A DNA stretch of 64,000 nt from Microbispora corallina (GTDB lineage Bacteria; Actinomycetota; Actinomycetes; Streptosporangiales; Streptosporangiaceae). Shown here piece after piece: positions 17,781 to 28,009 of the stretch (position 1 is its first letter; the number at the start of each line of letters is the position of its first letter). The position numbers and the translations under genes are program-made. Location: NCBI RefSeq assembly GCF_016863035.1, contig NZ_BOOC01000003.1:434001-498000 (forward strand), given 5' to 3'. The notes under the pieces were generated by a model. That model was not told where the DNA came from. It did no database searches and was given only the letters and a program-made list of their open reading frames with translations.

Positions 17781-20269
17781 CAGAGGTGAGCGTGCCGGCG
17801 CTGTCGCTGGTGGTCCTCGTGGGCATCTCGGGCAGCGGCAAGTCGACGTTCGCGGCCCGGCACTTCCGCCCGACCCAGGTGATCTCCTCGGACTTCTGCC
17901 GCGGGCTGGTGGCCGACGACGAGAACGACCAGACGGCGACGCCCGAGGCGTTCGACCTGCTGCACCACATCGTCGGCACCCGGCTCAGGCGGGGGCTGCT
18001 CACGGTCGTGGACGCCACCAACGTGCAGTGGGAGGCCCGCAAGAAGCTGATCGAGCTGGCCCGCGCCCACGACGTGCTCGCCGACGCGATCGTGCTCGAC
18101 GTGCCCGAGGAGGTCGCGGTCGCGCGCAACGCCGCCCGGCCCGACCGCGCCTTCGGGCCGCACGTCGTCGTCCGGCAGCGCAAGGACCTGCGCCGGTCGC
18201 TCGCCAAGATCGCCAGGGACGGCTTCCGCCGGGTCCACGTCCTGCGGGGTGAGGAGATCGACGGCGCCGTCGTCACGTACGAGAAGGCGTGGACCGACAG
18301 GACCGAGCTGACCGGGCCGTTCGACCTCGTCGGCGACGTCCACGGATGCCGGTCGGAGCTGGAGACGCTGCTGCGCGAGCTGGGCTGGAGTGTGACGCCC
18401 ACCGGGGCGACCCACCCCGAGGGCCGTACCGCCGTGTTCGTTGGCGACCTCGTCGACCGCGGCCCCGACACGCCCGGCGTGCTGCGGCTGGTCATGGGCA
18501 TGGCGGCGGCCGGGACCGCGCTCGTCGTGTGCGGCAACCACGAGCAGAAGCTCGTCCGCGCGCTCGACGGCCGCAAGGTCCGCGTCGCCCACGGCCTGGA
18601 GCGGTCGCTGGAGCAGCTCGCCGCGGAGCCGGAGGAGTTCCGCGCCGCCGCGAGGGCGTTCATGGACGGCCTGATCAGCCACTACCGTCTCGACGGCGGC
18701 CGGCTCGTGGTGGCGCACGCCGGGCTCAAGGAGGCCTACCACGGGCGGGCCTCCGCGCGCGTGCGCGCCTTCGCCCTGTACGGCGACACCACCGGCGAGA
18801 CCGACGAGTACGGCCTGCCCGTCCGCTATCCCTGGGCCGACGACTACCGGGGACGGGCGACGGTCGTCTACGGCCACACCCCGACCACCGAGCCGGAGTG
18901 GGTCAACAACACGATCTGCCTGGACACCGGCGTCGTCTTCGGCGGCCGGCTGACCGCGCTGCGCTACCCCGAGCGCGAGCTGGTGTCCGTGCCGGCCGAG
19001 CGGGTCTGGTACGAGCCGTCGCGGCCACTGGAGCCCCGGACCGGCCGCGCCGCCCGGGACCCCGGGGTGCTCGACATCGGCGACGTGGACGGCACACGCT
19101 TCGTGGAGACCCGGCACGGCGGCCGGATCAAGGTGGCCGAGGAGAACTCCCGGGCCGCCCTGGAGATCATGAGCCGCTTCGCGGTCGACCCGCGCTGGCT
19201 CGTCTACCTCCCCCCGACGATGGCGCCGCCCGAGACGTCCCGCCTCGACGGCTACCTGGAGCACCCGGCGGAGGCGTTCGAGGAGTTCGCCCGTACCGGC
19301 GTCACCCGGGTCGTGTGCGAGGAGAAGCACATGGGGTCGCGGGCGATCGCCGTCCTCGCGCGCACGCCCGAGGTGGCCGCGAAGCGCTTCGGGGTCGCCG
19401 ACGGCTCGGCAGGCAGCGTCTTCACCCGCACCGGGCGGCCGTTCTTCGGCGACCGCACGGCCGCGCTCGTGGACCGGCTGCGCGCGGCCGTGACCCCGCT
19501 CTGGGAGGAGCTGAACACCGACTGGGTGGTGCTCGACTGTGAGCTGCTGCCCTGGTCGGCGAAGGCGGAGGGGCTGATCCGGGACCAGTACGCCTCGGTG
19601 GGGGCCGCCGCCGCGGCCTCGCTGCCCGCGGCCCTCGCCGCGCTGGAGTCGGCGGCGGGGCGCGGCCTGGATGTAGGCGCTCTGCTCGACCGCACCCGCC
19701 GCCGTGCTGCCAACGCTTCCCTTTTCCGCGACGCCTATGCCCGCTACTGCTGGCCGGTTTCCGGTCTCGACGGGGTACGGCTGGCGCCGTTCCATATCCT
19801 CGCCTGCGAGGGCCGGGCGACGGCGGTCACCGAGCCGCACGAATGGCACCTCGACCTGCTCGGGCGGCTCGACGCCGGGATCCTCACGCCGACCCGGCAC
19901 GTCTTCGTCTCCCTCGACTCGCCGGACGAGCGGGCCGCCGCGGTGGCGTGGTGGGAGGCGCTGACGGCGTCCGGGGGCGAGGGCATGGTCGTGAAGCCGG
20001 CCGGGCACACCCCCGGACGCGTCCAGCCCGGCGTCAAGGTGCGTGGCCGCGAGTACCTGAGGATCATCTACGGCCCCGACTACACCGACGCGCTCGACGT
20101 GCTGCGGCGGCGCTTCACCGGCAGGAAACGGTCGCTGGCGCTGCGCGAGCACGCCCTCGGCCTGGAGGCGCTCGAACGGCTGGCGCAGGGCGAGCCGCTC
20201 TGGCGCATCCACGAGGCCGTCTTCGCCGTCCTCGCCCTGGAGTCCGAACCGGTCGACCCCCGCCTCTGA
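17777..20269 (+). CDS. pnkp: Pnkp: polynucleotide kinase-phosphatase-ligase for RNA repair
   Basis: An 830-residue three-domain end-healing and sealing enzyme. Domain 1 (1-160) is a P-loop kinase with GISGSGKST at residues 15-23 and SSDFCRG. Domain 2 (170-425) is a calcineurin-like 2',3' phosphatase with GDVHGC, GDLVDRGP, GNHEQK and VYGHTPT metal-binding motifs. Domain 3 (about 430-830) is an RNA ligase-type adenylyltransferase with EEKHMGSRA, whose Lys near residue 516 is the AMP acceptor, and GMVVKPAG downstream. Ligase activity is known to require Hen1's N-terminal half. It is translationally coupled to hen1 by a 4-bp overlap; together they repair RNAs cut by anticodon nucleases. Confidence 0.95.
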   Translation: MTEVSVPALSLVVLVGISGSGKSTFAARHFRPTQVISSDFCRGLVADDENDQTATPEAFDLLHHIVGTRLRRGLLTVVDATNVQWEARKKLIELARAHDVLADAIVLDVPEEVAVARNAARPDRAFGPHVVVRQRKDLRRSLAKIARDGFRRVHVLRGEEIDGAVVTYEKAWTDRTELTGPFDLVGDVHGCRSELETLLRELGWSVTPTGATHPEGRTAVFVGDLVDRGPDTPGVLRLVMGMAAAGTALVVCGNHEQKLVRALDGRKVRVAHGLERSLEQLAAEPEEFRAAARAFMDGLISHYRLDGGRLVVAHAGLKEAYHGRASARVRAFALYGDTTGETDEYGLPVRYPWADDYRGRATVVYGHTPTTEPEWVNNTICLDTGVVFGGRLTALRYPERELVSVPAERVWYEPSRPLEPRTGRAARDPGVLDIGDVDGTRFVETRHGGRIKVAEENSRAALEIMSRFAVDPRWLVYLPPTMAPPETSRLDGYLEHPAEAFEEFARTGVTRVVCEEKHMGSRAIAVLARTPEVAAKRFGVADGSAGSVFTRTGRPFFGDRTAALVDRLRAAVTPLWEELNTDWVVLDCELLPWSAKAEGLIRDQYASVGAAAAASLPAALAALESAAGRGLDVGALLDRTRRRAANASLFRDAYARYCWPVSGLDGVRLAPFHILACEGRATAVTEPHEWHLDLLGRLDAGILTPTRHVFVSLDSPDERAAAVAWWEALTASGGEGMVVKPAGHTPGRVQPGVKVRGREYLRIIYGPDYTDALDVLRRRFTGRKRSLALREHALGLEALERLAQGEPLWRIHEAVFAVLALESEPVDPRL

Positions 20270-20290
20270 CGGGGGCCGCGCGGGGGCGGC

Positions 20291-20296
20291 TAGCAT
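20291..20296 (+). promoter_or_regulatory. Putative -10 box for mug
   Basis: TAGCAT stands 7 nt before the ATG at 20304 without a ribosome site between, so mug probably has its own leaderless promoter 21 bp behind pnkp. Confidence 0.45.
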
Positions 20297-20303
20297 CGCG
20301 GGC

Positions 20304-20870
20304 ATGGCCCCCACCAAGGCCGACCTCGAGGCGGCCAGGAACGCGACGATCGACGACGTGCTGGGGCCCGGCCTCGACGTGCTGTTCTGCGGGATCAACC
20401 CCAGCCTGTACTCCGCCGCCACCGGCCACCACTTCGCCCGCCCCGGCAACCGGTTCTGGCCGGCCCTGCACCTGTCGGGCCTGGTGCCCCGCCGGCTCGC
20501 GCCGGCCGAGCAGCACCTGCTTCCGTCGTACGGCCTCGGCATCACGAACATCGTGGCCCGGGCGACGGCCCGGGCCGACGAGCTGACTCCGGAGGAGATC
20601 CGGGAGGGCGGGGCGCGGCTCGCCCGGCTGGTCCGCGAGGTGCGGCCCGGGACGCTGGCCGTCGCCGGGGTCTCCGCCTACCGCGTCGCCTTCGGCCGCC
20701 CCGGCGCGCGCATCGGCCCGCAGGAGGAGACCGTCGGCGGCGTCGCCGTCCGGGTGCTGCCCAACCCCAGCGGGCTCAACGCCCACTGGACGCTGGAGGC
20801 GATCGCCGCCGAGATGGCCCGGCTCCGCCCGCGGACCTCCCCCGACGGGGTCAGGACGGGATCCGGCTGA
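20304..20870 (+). CDS. mug: G/U mismatch-specific DNA glycosylase Mug
   Basis: A 188-residue uracil-DNA glycosylase superfamily protein that removes uracil or 3,N4-ethenocytosine opposite guanine. Motif 1 reads GINPS (near residue 33) with FARPGNRFWPAL behind it, and motif 2 is NPSGLNAHW (near residue 152), both typical of Mug/TDG. In this family Asn takes the place of the catalytic Asp of UNG. It starts 34 bp after pnkp on the same strand but has its own -10-like box. The last 20 bp overlap the convergent DUF6879 gene. Confidence 0.93.
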   Translation: MAPTKADLEAARNATIDDVLGPGLDVLFCGINPSLYSAATGHHFARPGNRFWPALHLSGLVPRRLAPAEQHLLPSYGLGITNIVARATARADELTPEEIREGGARLARLVREVRPGTLAVAGVSAYRVAFGRPGARIGPQEETVGGVAVRVLPNPSGLNAHWTLEAIAAEMARLRPRTSPDGVRTGSG

Positions 20871-21465
20871 CCTCGGGCGGGGGGAGCGGCGCCACCTCCC
20901 GGTCGTGGTAGGCGATGACGTCCTCCGCCCGGCCGTACAGGTCGGCGATGATCCGGGCGCACGGCTCGATCACCGTGGGATCGGTGATCCGGCGGCCCCC
21001 GGTGTGGGCGCCGATCTCGTCGTACAGGACCTCGTACATGAGGTCGCCGCGCAGGATCAGCATCTCCGGCAGGGGCCCGCCGCACTCCAGGTGCCGTACG
21101 TACTCGGCCGGCAGCACGCGGACGCGCTCGCCCGCGCGCGTGCGGGCGGCCAGCAGGACGATCTCCCACTGCATGTACGGCGTGAGCGGCGTCTCCACGA
21201 CGCGCAGCCGCCGCAGCTCGGCCCGGGGCGGCAGGTCGCCGGCGAACCGCGACTCCCGGATGAGCGCCACGGCGCGGTCCCAGTCGCCGTTCACCATGGC
21301 CGTCCAGCTGGGGACGTCGGGCTCGTGGAAGTGCTGGGCGCGCTCGAGCTTCCACACGACTCCCTCGTGCGAGCGGAGGTGTCCGTAGAACTCGGTCTGG
21401 TAGTCCCGCACCGGGAGAGTCACTCCCGCGGTGTGTCTGACGTGCTCGAACGCATCTCCGGGCAT
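20851..21465 (-). CDS. DUF6879 family protein
   Basis: A 204-residue cytosolic protein with the pattern of the actinomycete DUF6879 family: WKLERAQHFHEPDVPSW near residue 38, RLRVVETPLTPYMQWEI, GERVRVLPAEYV and the C-terminal MYEVLYDEIGAHTGGRRITD. Members often sit beside DUF397 and XRE-type regulators in Streptomyces-like genomes; none is present here. Function unknown. The ATG at 21465 has AAGGAGG about 9 nt upstream. A degraded paralogue lies about 0.4 kb upstream on the same strand, so this is a local duplication with one surviving copy. Confidence 0.8.
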   Translation of the reverse strand: MPGDAFEHVRHTAGVTLPVRDYQTEFYGHLRSHEGVVWKLERAQHFHEPDVPSWTAMVNGDWDRAVALIRESRFAGDLPPRAELRRLRVVETPLTPYMQWEIVLLAARTRAGERVRVLPAEYVRHLECGGPLPEMLILRGDLMYEVLYDEIGAHTGGRRITDPTVIEPCARIIADLYGRAEDVIAYHDREVAPLPPPEVSRIPS

Positions 21466-21849
21466 GGATCGGGGCCTCCTTCGGCCATTGGGTGGTCGAG
21501 GCGGCGCCCGGTCCCCGCCCGGATCGAGGGACGGGGCGCACTGACGTTCGTCTGGATGTGCGGGCGGATCGGCGTCCCGTCGGGCAGCCGCACACGGCCG
21601 TCTCCGCCGTGTCCGGCGACCGGCTGACGATCGCCGTCGACCGCCGTCGCTCGCGCCCTGCTCTGGCTCTCCTGCACCACCTCGGGCTCTGGCTCGCCTG
21701 GCTGCTACGTCCGCACTCCGTCGCCGGCGGGTCCGCGGACCGCTCTCCCGAGGACGACAGGTCGATGGTTCGCCGTGCCCGACCCGCGGTCAAGACCCAA
21801 ATCTCGCACCGGGACGGGACAGCCCGGCCGGAGCGGGGAGCGGCAACGG

Positions 21850-22222
21850 CGGCCGGGAGGACCCTGATCCGCTCGCCGGCCGCCACTCGCACGGCGAAGA
21901 TGTGCGCCTCCCACCGCAGGTAGGGCGTCAGGGGCGTCTCGACGACGCGCAGGCGCAGGAACGCCGAGGGATGCTCGCGGTACACCCGCGTGAGCGGAGC
22001 GCGCATGCCCTAGATGACATCGAGGGCGCGCGGCCAGTCCCCTTCGTCAGCCGCCAGCCAGCTCGGCACGGACGGCTCGTGGAAGTGCTGCGCGCGCTCG
22101 AGCTTCCAGACCTCCCCCTGCGCCGCGCCGTACACCTCGTCGGACTCGGCCTGGTAGTCGTCCAGCGCGAGGAACTCGCCCTCGGCGTCCCGGACGGCCG
22201 CGAACACCCTGTGCTCTGTCAC
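21850..22222 (-). pseudogene. Broken DUF6879 paralogue
   Basis: Starts at GTG 22222 with an AGGAGA site 6 nt upstream and reads VTEHRVFAAVRD..., then WKLERAQHFHEPSVPSW and DWPRALDVI, closely matching the intact gene at 20851-21465. A TAG at 22010-22012 interrupts it. The same frame continues directly with GMRAPLTRV and RLRVVETPLTPYLRWEA, RIRVLPAA, again matching the intact copy. After about 21,850 the similarity is lost, so the C-terminal third is missing or frameshifted. The single in-frame stop and eroded tail make it a pseudogene; no other gene is evident between 21466 and 21850. Confidence 0.7.
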
Positions 22223-22387
22223 GTGCGATCTCCTCGGAGGACGGCCGGACGGGACGGGCGGACGCCGCCGTCCGGCACTCCGTGCGCGCGGGTCGCGGCC
22301 GGAGACGGACGGCGGACGGCGCCCGGTCCCACCTGACACGCCATCACCGGAGGAGACCTCGATCAAGACCCCGAACGCGCGGTACGG

Positions 22388-22933
22388 CTAACGCCGGGGC
22401 CGGTGACCGTGGTGGTGGCGGTGCCGGGACACGCCGAACACCGCCGCGGCCAGCCACAGGAAGAACAGCACCTTGACGGCGAGGAACAGCGGCCACGCCG
22501 TGCCGAGCAGGGCGGCGACCAGCAGCACGGCGGGGATGACGAACAGCGCGCGCGGCGCGCCCCCGCGGCGCCGCCCGGCGGCGGTCCGCCTCCGCGCCTC
22601 GGCGACGTGCCACCCCCATGTGGCCAGGTCGCCGTGCCGGCCGTCCCACGGCGGGACGCCGTACCGGCCCGGGCCCCATGGCCCCCCCGCCGCGCGGGCT
22701 GGGCGGCCGGCGGGCAGGTCGTACGGCCCGTGCCAGGCGCCGGCGCCGTCGGCGCCCGGCAGGTCGGCGGTGACCCGCCGCAGGTCACCGGCGGTGCGGG
22801 CGGACAGGGTGGCGTCGAGGCGCTCGTCGAGCTCCTCGCGGGTGATCCGCCCCTGCGCGAACGCGTCGTGCAGCAGGGCGGTCACCTCGTCGCGCTCCGC
22901 GTCGCCGATTCGCAGGTCGTCCCCAGAGGCCAT
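22388..22933 (-). CDS. DUF1707 (SHOCT-like) membrane protein
   Basis: A 181-residue protein. Residues 1-55 are the DUF1707 domain (DDLRIGDAERDEVTALLHDA, GRITREELDERLDATLSART, LRRVTADLP), a small helical module; a Gly/Pro/Trp-rich linker follows, then two hydrophobic helices near the C-terminus (LFVIPAVLLVAALLG, FLAVKVLFFLWLAAAVFGV) and a His/Arg tail. ATG 22933 has GGAGG 10 nt upstream; a GTG at 22942 would give a 4-bp overlap with the padR stop. It is the second gene of a two-gene operon with padR, a frequent pairing in actinomycetes. Function unknown, probably envelope-related. Confidence 0.8.
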   Translation of the reverse strand: MASGDDLRIGDAERDEVTALLHDAFAQGRITREELDERLDATLSARTAGDLRRVTADLPGADGAGAWHGPYDLPAGRPARAAGGPWGPGRYGVPPWDGRHGDLATWGWHVAEARRRTAAGRRRGGAPRALFVIPAVLLVAALLGTAWPLFLAVKVLFFLWLAAAVFGVSRHRHHHGHRPRR

Positions 22934-22938
22934 CGGGG

Positions 22939-23661
22939 TCACTCCTCCGCGGGGTCGCCGTCGGCGAGGATCTGGTACAGCTTGCGCCGGGTCTCGGTCA
23001 GCACCTGCTTGGCCTGCCTGATCTGGCCGTCCGAGCCGGTCTGCGCGAGCTGGAACAGGGCCGACGCCGCCTGGCGGGACAGGTGGAACAGCTCGTGGAC
23101 GTCGTCCCCGATGTCCGGCGTCATCTCCTCCCAGGGGGCGTGCACCTCGTCCGGGTGCTCCTGCATGTAGGTGCGTCCGGCGTCGGTGAGCTGGAAGGTC
23201 TTGCGGCCGTCGCTCTCCTCCGACCGGACCAGGCCCTCGTCGGTGAGCTGCTGGAGCGCCGGGTAGACGGCGCCCGGGCTCGGCTTCCAGCCGCCCTGGC
23301 TGCGCTCGGCGATCTCCTGGATGATCTGGTAGCCGTTGCGCGGCTCCTCGGCCAGCAGCGCGAGGATCGCGGCGCGGACGTCGCCGCGCTTGGCCTTGCG
23401 TGGCCGGCCGAAGCCCCGGCCGCCGAGGGGGCCGAGCGGCCCGCCTCCGAAGCCGGGCCCGAACGGGCCTCCCGGGCCGAAGCCCGGCCACGGCCCGCGA
23501 CCGCGGCCGCCCCTGTGCCGGTGCTCGCGCGGCCCGGCGTCGCTCTGCTCCTGCCACATGGCGGCCCCCCTGAGGATCGTGCCGTACAGCGCGCGCCGCA
23601 AGTGGCGGCGCATCTCGTGGGGGTGGGCCCACGGCCCTCCCTCTGCGTACGTGGAACTCAT
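22939..23661 (-). CDS. PadR-family transcriptional regulator
   Basis: A 240-residue repressor. The first 85 residues are unusual: a short helical part, then a Gly/Pro/Phe-rich low-complexity stretch. The PadR winged helix follows (KRGDVRAAILALLAEEPRNG, YQIIQEIAERSQGGWKPSPG, AVYPALQQLTDEGLV, GRKTFQLTDAGR), then a C-terminal dimerising helix pair. ATG 23661 is chosen over 23700 because AAGGAGG sits 7 nt before it. PadR proteins bind AT-rich palindromes and usually control their own operon: CGATATATCG lies 40 bp upstream. The DUF1707 gene is co-transcribed. Confidence 0.9.
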   Translation of the reverse strand: MSSTYAEGGPWAHPHEMRRHLRRALYGTILRGAAMWQEQSDAGPREHRHRGGRGRGPWPGFGPGGPFGPGFGGGPLGPLGGRGFGRPRKAKRGDVRAAILALLAEEPRNGYQIIQEIAERSQGGWKPSPGAVYPALQQLTDEGLVRSEESDGRKTFQLTDAGRTYMQEHPDEVHAPWEEMTPDIGDDVHELFHLSRQAASALFQLAQTGSDGQIRQAKQVLTETRRKLYQILADGDPAEE

Positions 23662-23700
23662 GCCGTTCCCTCCTTCTGCGATCTGTTCTCGATGGCTCAA

Positions 23701-23710
23701 CGATATATCG
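23701..23710. promoter_or_regulatory. Palindromic operator candidate before padR
   Basis: CGATATATCG is a perfect AT-rich 10-bp palindrome in a GC-rich region, 40 bp upstream of the padR start. TCGAT and ATCGA flank a wider imperfect symmetry. It is the likely autoregulatory PadR site. Confidence 0.5.
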
Positions 23711-23751
23711 ACAGTGTTCTAGAGACAACCCCTCCTTGGCGGAGTCGTGAG

Positions 23752-23767
23752 CGTGACATAGGTCACG
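23752..23767. promoter_or_regulatory. CRP/GlxR-like binding site between padR and the YdjM-like gene
   Basis: CGTGA-CATAGG-TCACG is a perfect symmetric CGTGA-N6-TCACG sequence and also satisfies the GTG-N6-GNCAC pattern known for Streptomyces Crp. It is 91 bp upstream of padR and 238 bp upstream of the divergent gene at 24005, so padR is the more likely target. Confidence 0.5.
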
Positions 23768-24004
23768 GGAAACTTTTCCTGGTCGGGGGAACATGTGCCG
23801 AGACCCCCGCGTTATCTCGTGCGAAGGCGGGATTGTTCTGCTCTGAGAGGGCTGGGGGGTGCTCTTGGAGCGGGACGATCCCGTCTTTGCTTTTCGGGCG
23901 CAGGATCGCCGCCTGGGCCTGCCCCACCCCCTGGGGCGACACGCGTGGGTGCTTCGCGGATTTTGTCGGTCGTTTGCCGTACGCTTTCCAAGCGTGATCT
24001 TGTC

Positions 24005-24724
24005 ATGATGGGGCACTCGCACGCCCTGAGCGGGGCGGCGGTGTGGCTGGCGGTCGCGCCGGCCCTGGTGGCGCTTCCCGGCGTGGTCTCGCCCGAGCTG
24101 GCGACGCTGACCGGGCCGATCCTCACGCCGTCCGAGCTCGTCGCGGGCGCCGTCGTGTGCGCCGGCGCGGCGATGCTGCCCGACCTCGACCACCCGAGCG
24201 CCACCATCGCGCAGACCTTCGGCCCGGCGACCTGGCTGCTCAGCAAGGGCGTCAACGCCATCAGCGGGGGGCACCGCCACGCGACCCACTCGCTGCTGTT
24301 CGCGGTCGCCGCCGGCCTCGGCACGTACTTCCTGTCCGAGCGCTACAGCGTCGCGCGCGACATCCTGGTCGTCCTGATGATCGGGCTGGCCCTGCGGGCC
24401 GTGGGCATCGGCGTGCCGGGCAAAACCATCACGTCCGCCGTGGTCAACATCGTGCTCACGGCCGCGCTGTACCTGACCTTCCTCATGCTGGGCGTGACCT
24501 ACTCCTGGATCGCGTTCGCCATCGGCATCGGCTGCCTCGTCCACGTGATCGGCGACTGCCTGACCGAGCGCGGCTGTCCTGTCTTATGGCCCATCAAGGG
24601 GCGGTGGCTGCTGCCGTTCGACATCGGGATCAAGACGGGGAAGACGTTCGAGAAGCAGATCCTCGGGCCGGCCCTGTCGATCCTCGTGCTGGCCCTGCTC
24701 TGCCTGCGGCTGATGCCCGCCTGA
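24005..24724 (+). CDS. YdjM-like (PF04307-type) membrane-bound metal-dependent hydrolase
   Basis: A 239-residue membrane protein with the metal-ligand pattern of the YdjM/LexA-binding inner-membrane family: GHSHALSGAA at the start, MLPDLDHPSATIA (Asp-x-Asp-His), GGHRHATHSLLFA and a late HVIGDCLTERG. Five or six hydrophobic helices surround these motifs. Relatives in Bacillus include YvsG/YfhP; the substrate is unknown. The start is ATG 24005 or the adjoining ATG 24008; upstream in-frame sequence has no family resemblance. The 343-bp gap to padR contains the regulatory sites listed above and no gene I can support. Confidence 0.82.
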   Translation: MMGHSHALSGAAVWLAVAPALVALPGVVSPELATLTGPILTPSELVAGAVVCAGAAMLPDLDHPSATIAQTFGPATWLLSKGVNAISGGHRHATHSLLFAVAAGLGTYFLSERYSVARDILVVLMIGLALRAVGIGVPGKTITSAVVNIVLTAALYLTFLMLGVTYSWIAFAIGIGCLVHVIGDCLTERGCPVLWPIKGRWLLPFDIGIKTGKTFEKQILGPALSILVLALLCLRLMPA

Positions 24725-24803
24725 CTCGCGGGCACTTCCCAAAACCCGAAAAATCCCGATCTTTGCCGCCGGCGGCGCATGTCCGCCGGTCTACCCACGA
24801 GTA

Positions 24804-24845
24804 ACTTGATGTCGAGATATCCGGGGCGATATCTTGACATCGAGA
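24804..24845. promoter_or_regulatory. Two TamR-like operator boxes upstream of acnA
   Basis: ACTTGATGTCGAGA (24804-24817) and TCTTGACATCGAGA (24832-24845) are two near-palindromes with centres 28 bp apart. Each arm pair also forms a larger inverted repeat with GATATC on the inside. They resemble, as I remember it, the operator of the MarR-family regulator TamR, which controls aconitase and other citrate-cycle genes in Streptomyces coelicolor. Confidence 0.5.
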
Positions 24846-24860
24846 CATCCCACCGGTGTG

Positions 24861-24874
24861 TTAGGCGAGCCTAA
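24861..24874. promoter_or_regulatory. Iron-box-like palindrome upstream of acnA
   Basis: TTAGGCGAGCCTAA is a perfect 14-bp palindrome. It matches the inner part of the IdeR/DmdR iron box (TTAGGTTAGGCTAACCTAA) with two central differences and lies 82 bp before the acnA start. An iron regulator acting on an Fe-S enzyme would make sense, but this is inference from sequence only. Confidence 0.45.
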
Positions 24875-24955
24875 TTACCTGGAGTGCCGCTCAAGTGCGG
24901 CAGGATGCATACCGCGAAACTTGGACAAGCCCGGAAACCTGGGGAGGCGACTTTC

Positions 24956-27730
<2,775 letters not shown>

Positions 27731-27743
27731 GCGACGAGCCGGC

Positions 27744-27781
27744 GGCCGGCGCCGGGGACCCACGCGTCCCCGGCGCCGGCC
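27744..27781 (+). terminator. Terminator of acnA
   Basis: A perfect 16-bp stem, GGCCGGCGCCGGGGAC at 27744-27759 with its complement at 27766-27781, and a CCACGC loop, begins 13 bp after the acnA stop. It also faces the 3' ends of the genes on the other strand. Confidence 0.88.
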
Positions 27782-27790
27782 GTCGCGCTT

Positions 27791-27955
27791 CTACGGCCTC
27801 ATCGGATGACGCAGCGCGCCGCCCATCCCGGCGAGCGCCTGCTCGTCCACCGAGCCGATCCCGCGCCGCAACCGTCGCACCGGCAGGGAGCGGAACTGTT
27901 CCACCATCGCCCAACTGGGCTTGTCCAGACCGGCTTCGGGGCCGATCTCGACATG
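27791..27955 (-). pseudogene. C-terminal fragment of a PemK/MazF-type toxin gene
   Basis: On the minus strand 54 codons ending at TAG 27791-27793 read HVEIGPEAGLDKPSWAMVEQ, FRSLPVRRLRRGIGSVDEQ and LAGMGGALRH, the typical C-terminal third of actinomycete PemK/MazF endoribonucleases (the PSW-x-M-x-E-Q segment and the RRxGxV turn). The codons immediately upstream do not continue the family, there is no start codon before the middle of the match, and the frame opens directly behind the stop of the ABC permease gene. No antitoxin gene is present. It is a remnant, cut off on its 5' side. Family assignment is from pattern memory. Confidence 0.55.
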
Positions 27956-28009
27956 ACTCGGCCAGCCCCAGCCCGAGCCTGGCGCGCTGAGCCCGGACGC
28001 GCCCGGGGA

